This document shows, one piece after another, positions 59,269 to 64,000 of a stretch of DNA of 64,000 bases (position 1 is the stretch's first letter; every line of letters begins with the position of its first letter). Location: contig CAWJFC010000029.1 in assembly GCA_963841945.1 (NCBI GenBank), positions 62,001 through 126,000 of the forward strand. The letters run 5' to 3'. A program made the position numbers and the translations under genes. The notes beneath the pieces were generated by a model. The model saw nothing but the letters and a program-made list of their open reading frames with translations. It had not been told where the DNA came from and did no database searches. Origin of the DNA: Acidiflorens sp963841945 (GTDB taxonomy: Bacteria > Acidobacteriota > Terriglobia > Terriglobales > Acidobacteriaceae).

Positions 59269-60150
59269 TCACCGGTCGCCCCACTTTAACTTGGTCGAGA
59301 GCACCTCAAAAAACGTCTTCTGGAATCGCACCAGCCTTGCTGGATGTTCCGCCTTCACACAGCGCACCAAATCGCCATCCTGAAGCGGCATTCCAACCTG
59401 GCCATCGAGGCTCAGGTACGCTTCTTCCTGTCCAGTCTTCACGCGGAGTTCGATGACCACCGTGTCGCGTACCACGACTGGGCGATGCGTCAGGCCATGC
59501 GGGGAAACGGGCGTGATGACGAATGCCTGCACGTCCGGCTTAAGAATCGGCCCGCCCGCGCCCAAAGAGTAGGCGGTGGAACCGGTCGGCGAAGCGAGGA
59601 TAAGGCCATCGGCTTTATAGCTAGAGACAAATTCTCCGTCCACGTAAAGCTCGAAGTGGTTCAAACGCGAGATGGCGCTCTTGCTCACAACCAGGTCGTT
59701 CAGGGCCGAATGAATGGCGAGAGTCGCTCCCTCGCGGATCAGCGAGCACTTGAGCATCGATCGGCTGTCGATGACGTAAGACCCGCGTTCGATCGACTCC
59801 AGTGATGGATAGAGCCCGGTTAGTGGAACCTCGGTCAGAAATCCCAGCGTACCGAGGTTGACGCCGAGAATCAGCGTGCCACAGTTCGAAACGGCGCGGG
59901 CGGCGGAGAGCAGCGTGCCATCGCCGCCAAGCACCAGTGCCAGTATGGGCGCGAACTCATCGAGTTGGACGCGTGGAATAACCCTGGCGCCCGAGTAATA
60001 AACTGCGCTTTCTTCATCGATAACGACTTCATACCCGTGCGTGCGTAGCCATTGGTCGAGCACTGGCAAGACCTCGACCAGTTCCGGGCGGTCAGGCTTG
60101 GAGATGAGGGCAACGGATTTGGGAGGGTGGGCCTGGGGAGTCTCGGGCAT
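59269..60150 (-). CDS. nadK: NAD kinase
   Basis: 293 residues. LALVLGGDGTLLSAARAVSN with the GGDGT motif, ILGVNLGTLGFLTEVPLTGL, ALNDLVVSKSAISRLNHFEL, ADGLILASPTGSTAYSLGAG and VITPVSPHGLTHRPVVVRDT. Phosphorylates NAD to NADP. The N-terminal 20 residues are Pro-rich and outside the family core. It is likely transcribed with tlyA upstream (minus strand), with a tandem 7-mer repeat between. Confidence 0.95.
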   Translation of the reverse strand: MPETPQAHPPKSVALISKPDRPELVEVLPVLDQWLRTHGYEVVIDEESAVYYSGARVIPRVQLDEFAPILALVLGGDGTLLSAARAVSNCGTLILGVNLGTLGFLTEVPLTGLYPSLESIERGSYVIDSRSMLKCSLIREGATLAIHSALNDLVVSKSAISRLNHFELYVDGEFVSSYKADGLILASPTGSTAYSLGAGGPILKPDVQAFVITPVSPHGLTHRPVVVRDTVVIELRVKTGQEEAYLSLDGQVGMPLQDGDLVRCVKAEHPARLVRFQKTFFEVLSTKLKWGDR

Positions 60151-60215
60151 GATCGTGATTGAAGTTTTGATTGTACAGAAACAAGCGTTCCTGGATAGCG
60201 GAGTTCCGGAAGAAA

Positions 60216-60239
60216 CGGTTACCGGTTACCGGTCACCGG
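60216..60239. repeat. Tandem 7-mer repeat CGGTTAC
   Basis: CGGTTAC CGGTTAC CGGTCAC CGG: three 7-base units, the third with one change, in the 98-base gap between tlyA and nadK. Same period as the other short intergenic repeats. Confidence 0.7.
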
Positions 60240-60248
60240 AATGCCGAA

Positions 60249-61058
60249 TCAGAGCGGGGGCGTAAAGATCCCATGCAGTAGGAATTCGCGGTTGCCTTCG
60301 CCTCCCAGGATGGGCGACTCGATGGATTCAATGTTCGTAGCCCTTAACTCGGTCAGCGCTGCCGCAACTTTTGTCACCGCTGCCTCCTGGGCGGCTCGGT
60401 CGCGGACAATTCCTCCCTTGCCGACCTGTTCCCTGCCCGCTTCGAATTGCGGCTTGACGAGCACGACGATTTCGCAGGAGGATTTTCCCGCGCCCTCTTG
60501 ATCACCGAAGACTGCGCCAATCACCGCTGGCAATACCAGCGTCGCCGAGATAAACGAAACGTCCATGGCGATAAAACCGACTTCCCCGTCACCGCTTTGG
60601 CTGCGAATGTGCTTCAACAGATCAGGGCGCGTCAGATACCGCGCATTCGTCTTCTCCATGAGCTTGACCCGCGCATCATTGCGCAAGCGCAGGTCAATCT
60701 GGCCGTAGCCGGTATCGACGGCGATCACCGTAGCCGCGCCGTGTTGCAACATGCAGTCTGTAAAGCCGCCGGTCGATGCACCGATGTCCAGGCAGATTCT
60801 GGCTCCCAGATCGATCTGCCAACGCTCGAGCGCTCTTTCGAGCTTCAACCCTCCTCGGCTGACGTAGCGAAGGTCTTCACCAAGCAACCGGACGGCCGCT
60901 GCGTCATCGACAGGCGTTCCCGCTTTTTCGATTTTTTGTTCATCAACCAGAACTTTCCCGGCGAGAATGAGTGCCTGCGCGCGCTCGCGGGAAGCGGCGA
61001 GCCCGCGATCCACCAGCAGTTTGTCGAGACGCGTCTTCAACTGGAAACCTCGCGGCAC
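60249..61058 (-). CDS. tlyA: TlyA-family 16S/23S rRNA 2'-O-methyltransferase
   Basis: 269 residues. S4 domain at the N-terminus (TRLDKLLVDRGLAASRERAQ; ILAGKVLVDEQKIEKAGTPV), then a FtsJ-like fold: CLDIGASTGGFTDCMLQHGA, AVDTGYGQIDLRLRNDARVK, EVGFIAMDVSFISATLVLPA, VLVKPQFEAGREQVGKGGIV. Methylates cytidine 2'-O in rRNA or acts as hemolysin-like protein in other species. Downstream (minus strand) is nadK. Confidence 0.93.
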   Translation of the reverse strand: MPRGFQLKTRLDKLLVDRGLAASRERAQALILAGKVLVDEQKIEKAGTPVDDAAAVRLLGEDLRYVSRGGLKLERALERWQIDLGARICLDIGASTGGFTDCMLQHGAATVIAVDTGYGQIDLRLRNDARVKLMEKTNARYLTRPDLLKHIRSQSGDGEVGFIAMDVSFISATLVLPAVIGAVFGDQEGAGKSSCEIVVLVKPQFEAGREQVGKGGIVRDRAAQEAAVTKVAAALTELRATNIESIESPILGGEGNREFLLHGIFTPPL

Positions 61059-61263
61059 GAGAATGGAAGTCCGCCGGATGCGGCAAGCACTCTATACAGT
61101 GCAGACAGTAGAAACGTTTCTTTAACAGAAGGTTACAAGAGTAACTTCCCGCTTTTCCACAAACTTTTCCTCAGCAGTGTTGAAAACTTTGGCGTACGAC
61201 GCCATGGTGGCAAGTCTTACAAACAGCGTATGTTCAACGTCACGGTACCGGTTGGAAGATCAC

Positions 61264-61291
61264 AAAAAAACCGCCCAACTGGGCGGCTTTT
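61264..61291 (-). terminator. Terminator after yebC (bidirectional shape)
   Basis: Minus strand: GCCGCCC, loop AGTT, GGGCGGT, then TTTTTTG. The plus strand also gives a hairpin followed by TTTT. 50 bases after the yebC stop; the other spacer bases up to tlyA hold nothing recognised. Confidence 0.85.
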
Positions 61292-61340
61292 ATGGAGAAT
61301 CGAGGAAATCGCACGCTGCACGCGCTCCTACAGCGAAGGG

Positions 61341-62087
61341 CTATCCTGCCACTTCTTCGAGCGTCTTCTGATCGATATCGAAATTGGCGTGGACGTTCTG
61401 CACGTCTTCGCTATCTTCAAGAGCCTCCATCAAGCGGATCATCTGGGCCGCCTGCTGACCTTCGAGCTTGATATAGGTGTCGGGAACCATCGCCATGTTG
61501 GAGGATACCGGAGTGATGCCCGCCTTTTTTACAGCCTCCAAAACCGCTTCGTAAGCCGAAGGCTCGGTGATGATCTCCCAGTTCTCGCCATCGTCTTTCA
61601 GATCTTCGCCGCCCGCCTCCAGAATGATGCTCATCAAATCGTCTTCCTTGGCCGTTGACTTCGCAATGATGATGTCGCCCTTCTTGTGGAACATATAAGC
61701 GACGGCCCCAGCGGATGCCATATTGCCATTATTTTTGCCAAATACGTGACGGATTTCGCTGACCGTGCGGTTGCGATTGTCGGTGGAGATCTCGGCCAGC
61801 AGCGCCACGCCGCCGGGACCGTAACCTTCCAGAACAAACTCTTCATAGGTCAGGCCGGGCAATTCGCCCGTGCCGCGCTGGATGGCGCGCTTGATATTGT
61901 CGGCGGGCATGTTCTCCGACTTGGCAGCCAGAATCGCGGTTCGCAAGCGCGGATTCATGTCCGGGTCGCCGCCGCTCTTGGCAGCCATGGAAATTTCCTT
62001 GATCAGGCGGGTAAAAATCTTGCCCCGCTTCGCGTCGAGCGCGCCCTTCTTATGTTTGATTGTTGCCCATTTTGAGTGGCCGGACAT
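61341..62087 (-). CDS. yebC: YebC/PmpR family translation/transcription factor
   Basis: 248 residues, a complete YebC: MSGHSKWATIKHKKGALDAK, RGKIFTRLIKEISMAAKSGG, NPRLRTAILAAKSENMPADN, IQRGTGELPGLTYEEFVLEG and a C-terminal regulatory domain (LEGQQAAQMIRLMEALEDSE). Recently linked to translation of proline-rich or difficult sequences (family knowledge); also described as transcription regulator. An extended -10 promoter is at 62220-62228. Confidence 0.97.
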   Translation of the reverse strand: MSGHSKWATIKHKKGALDAKRGKIFTRLIKEISMAAKSGGDPDMNPRLRTAILAAKSENMPADNIKRAIQRGTGELPGLTYEEFVLEGYGPGGVALLAEISTDNRNRTVSEIRHVFGKNNGNMASAGAVAYMFHKKGDIIIAKSTAKEDDLMSIILEAGGEDLKDDGENWEIITEPSAYEAVLEAVKKAGITPVSSNMAMVPDTYIKLEGQQAAQMIRLMEALEDSEDVQNVHANFDIDQKTLEEVAG

Positions 62088-62219
62088 GGGAATACCTCGA
62101 ATCGATAAATGTTAAATTGCGCTGATTCTGTGTGCTTTTTCGAGCACGAGCGCGGATTCGCCTCTGGAGGAAATCATAGGAATAACGACAGCCTCGATCA
62201 AGAGCTCAGGCGAACGTCG

Positions 62220-62228
62220 ATTATAGCA
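62220..62228 (-). promoter_or_regulatory. Extended -10 promoter of yebC
   Basis: Minus strand TGCTATAAT (62228-62220): perfect TGnTATAAT. No good -35 at 17 bases, as allowed for extended -10. The leader would be about 130 bases. Confidence 0.5.
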
Positions 62229-62380
62229 TGGGGGTGGCCTGGGGCCGCGCAAGGGCATCAGCGGGCGATTCGTCTGTTCCGTCAGCCGAGAATGTGACCT
62301 CCGCTAGATCGCGTGCCATGAAAGGATTTGACGCCGGGCCATATTCCTTACTACTATGTAAGGCAACAGAGAAAACTGCC

Positions 62381-62626
62381 ATGGCAGCCGCAACTCTCAC
62401 CTCTAAGGGCCAAGTCACCATACCCTCTCGGGTGCGGCGCGCCCTCGGGCTGGAGGCGGGAGATCGCGTTGAGTTCGTTGAGCAGGAGAAGGGTCAATTT
62501 GCCATCGTCGCGGCCACGCGCTCTGTCCAGGAACTGAAAGGGCTGTTTCAAGGCAAACGAAGCCGTCCAGTCTCGATTGAAGAGATGAACGCAGTTATCG
62601 CCAAGCGCGCTTCCGAATCGCGTTGA
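62381..62626 (+). CDS. AbrB/MazE-type antitoxin
   Basis: 81 residues from ATG 62381. TLTSKGQVTIPSRVRRALGL is the swapped-hairpin AbrB DNA-binding motif; then EAGDRVEFVEQEKGQFAIVA, and a C-terminal tail SVQELKGLFQGKRSRPVSIE which would bind the toxin. 9 bp before the PIN gene. A typical VapB-type antitoxin that autorepresses its operon. Confidence 0.9.
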   Translation: MAAATLTSKGQVTIPSRVRRALGLEAGDRVEFVEQEKGQFAIVAATRSVQELKGLFQGKRSRPVSIEEMNAVIAKRASESR

Positions 62627-62635
62627 TTTTCTGAG

Positions 62636-63031
62636 ATGATCGGCCTCGACACCAACATCGTCGTGCGCTATCTGACCCACGACGATCCTGTCCAAACCAC
62701 CGCCGCAGTGAGGGTTGTGGAATCGCTATCAGAGACATCCCCCGGATTTCTTTCACTCATCGTCATCGCGGAACTGGTTTGGGTCCTGGAGTCTGCCTAC
62801 CGTTTAAAAAAGAGCGAGGTTGAACACGTTCTGGCCTCATTACTACGAAGTAAGGAATTGGTGATTGAGCGCGCGGAAGTTGTCGCCCAGGCATTGCGAA
62901 GGTTCAGCGCCAGCCGCGCCGATTTTGCCGATTGCCTGATCGAACGCGGCGGCCACGCGGAGGGGTGTCCATACACATTCACCTTCGACCGCAACGCAGC
63001 TGGCACCGCGGGAATGAAGCTACTCCGCTGA
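62636..63031 (+). CDS. VapC-like PIN-domain toxin
   Basis: 131 residues. Acidic active-site residues: Asp in MIGLDTNIVVRYLTHDD, Glu in LIVIAELVWVLESAY, Asp in SRADFADCLIERGG, and Asp in TFTFDRNAAGTA. A PIN endoribonuclease, probably cleaving tRNA or rRNA when freed from the AbrB-type antitoxin. Length and order antitoxin-toxin are as in VapBC. Confidence 0.92.
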   Translation: MIGLDTNIVVRYLTHDDPVQTTAAVRVVESLSETSPGFLSLIVIAELVWVLESAYRLKKSEVEHVLASLLRSKELVIERAEVVAQALRRFSASRADFADCLIERGGHAEGCPYTFTFDRNAAGTAGMKLLR

Positions 63032-63054
63032 ATGCTGTAGGCTAGTCGTTCGAC

Positions 63055-64000
63055 ATGGCTTCCCATTCCATCGACCGCCAACTCTCAGAGCTTGAAGCCG
63101 CGCGCGACGATTTTTCTAAGGGCTCGGCCACGCGCATCCTCAAACTGATCCGCGCTCTTGACCACTCAGCTCTCAGCGAGCCGCGCGCCCTGATCCGCTT
63201 CCATGAAGCGCTCCTGTTTCTGCGAGCGTTTCCGCAGAGCGCCTCGGTGCTTCGCAGCGTCGAGCGCCTTCTGACCCGCTTCCATAAGAAGGTGGCAGCG
63301 CTGCGCCGGTCAGGCGCTGACATGTCGGATTTCGATACCTACGAGCACTCCGGTATCGCAGGCACCAGCATGGAAGACACGCTCAGCTTTGATGTGGCGC
63401 GCTGGCTGGTGCGGCGACTGCCGGGCAAGGTCGAAATTGCATGGGATAGCTATGAACCGGGGCGCGAACTCGGCACCACGGGGCCGCGCTTCATGCCGCT
63501 GCTTGAAGATGACGCCTTTGTCGAAGCCGACACGCCGTGGCGGGAATGGCTGACAAGTGCAGCGAGTAAGAGTTTAAAAGGCGGAGGCGGCATTCCGGCA
63601 TGGCTGATCTCGCGCTTTGAAGCGCTGCCGCTTTCGGGGCAACAGCAGGCCGAACTCTACGAATCGCTGCGGGTGCCGCTGCGCTGGGAACCGGAAAACA
63701 GTCCGGTCTCGCGCACGCGGAACTGGCGAGCTACGCGCAAGGTCTTCTACCACGATCGACCGCTGATCACGCGCAGCCAGGTTTCGCTGCGCGACGAACT
63801 CGCTCGGCGGCCGCCAAGCTTCACTCGCCTCGCGCAAGGCGAAGGCGGAAGGATCATCGAATTCATACGCGAAGTCATGCTCGTGCGGTATCGCGAACTG
63901 TACGGGACGACGCTCGCGGACGGGCGCTCGGTGGTGCGGGTGGATCTCGGCGCATCGTCCGGATCGCAAGCCCGAACTAACAGTGAAGACGAATCGCGCG
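63055..64000 (+). CDS. Unrecognised protein, cut by the right edge
   Basis: The frame is open from ATG 63055 to the window end (315 codons). SIDRQLSELEAARDDFSKGS starts a helical region with RFHEALLFLRAFPQSASVLR and SVERLLTRFHKKVAALRRSG; then GMSMEDTLSF-like GTSMEDTLSFDVARWLVRRL, EIAWDSYEPGRELGTTGPRF and an Arg-rich C-terminal part (RNWRATRKVFYHDRPLITRS). I cannot name the family. It begins 24 bp after the VapC stop, so may be a separate unit; downstream context is unseen. Confidence 0.75.
   Translation, partial: MASHSIDRQLSELEAARDDFSKGSATRILKLIRALDHSALSEPRALIRFHEALLFLRAFPQSASVLRSVERLLTRFHKKVAALRRSGADMSDFDTYEHSGIAGTSMEDTLSFDVARWLVRRLPGKVEIAWDSYEPGRELGTTGPRFMPLLEDDAFVEADTPWREWLTSAASKSLKGGGGIPAWLISRFEALPLSGQQQAELYESLRVPLRWEPENSPVSRTRNWRATRKVFYHDRPLITRSQVSLRDELARRPPSFTRLAQGEGGRIIEFIREVMLVRYRELYGTTLADGRSVVRVDLGASSGSQARTNSEDESR

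Noticed and set aside
7112..60239. Short repeats taken as a CRISPR array
   Set aside because: No regular spacers or constant repeat of 24-40 bases; unit period is only 7-8.
60447..61658. 403-residue plus-strand frame over tlyA and yebC
   Set aside because: Spans two well-identified minus-strand genes and a terminator.

Overview
The window looks like chromosome of a GC-rich soil-type Acidobacteriota (Terriglobia, Koribacter/Terriglobales-like). That assignment is inference from gene content: a minor-pilin set, FG-GAP and HAF-repeat secreted proteins, TonB-family and double-DTG aspartic protease genes, a YpdA-like reductase, and short-period intergenic repeats. No rRNA, phage, CRISPR array or insertion sequence was seen. 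One tRNA (Arg, anticodon ACG) is present.

Layout. 1-3.5 kb (minus): type IV minor pilins FimT, PilV, PilW, PilX, cut by the left edge, behind one sigma-70 promoter. 3.8-5.6 kb (plus): DrrA/DrrB-type ABC exporter. 5.6-11.5 kb (minus): a C45/phospholipase-B-like hydrolase, a seven-repeat FG-GAP protein, a cupredoxin-like secreted protein and a dual-specificity phosphatase fused to a degenerate GGDEF domain. 12.3-16 kb: small HMA-like protein, copper P-type ATPase and a frameshifted TlpA-type thioredoxin. 16-19.5 kb (plus): glycosyltransferase, two tandem 6-pyruvoyl-tetrahydropterin synthases, GTP cyclohydrolase I and an SDR, together a plausible tetrahydrobiopterin-type pathway. 20-27 kb: rhomboid protease, TruB, VOC protein and pstC-pstA-pstB-phoU without pstS. 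27-34 kb: secreted proteins, a lone phosphoacceptor-helix-like protein, an aminotransferase and a glycosylasparaginase.

34.4-37.3 kb (plus) is the most unusual part: a protein with an HPF/RaiA ribosome-hibernation domain fused to an ECF sigma-like domain, 15 bp before a bacterial eRF1-like (baeRF) protein with a zinc ribbon, followed by a STAS/SpoIIAA-like protein. It reads as a candidate system linking ribosome hibernation or rescue to transcription.

37.4-47.8 kb: ileS (with a palindromic repeat embedded in the coding sequence), a TonB protein, murI, a transglutaminase-like protein, a bifunctional-nuclease-domain protein, miaB and a DoxX-like membrane protein. 47.9-50.3 kb (minus): ArsR-led operon of two SRPBCC proteins and two small proteins, with a dyad operator over an apparently leaderless promoter. 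50.4-64 kb: YpdA-like reductase, O-methyltransferase, UPF0173 hydrolase, a frameshifted TPR/aspartic protease, hpt, a GAF-GAF-SpoIIE phosphatase overlapping lysA, nadK, tlyA, yebC, an AbrB/VapC pair and an unrecognised large protein cut by the right edge.

Several intergenic sequences are imperfect repeats of period 7-8 with different cores, some directly abutting start codons. Two genes carry single clean frameshifts, which may be real decay or assembly error.
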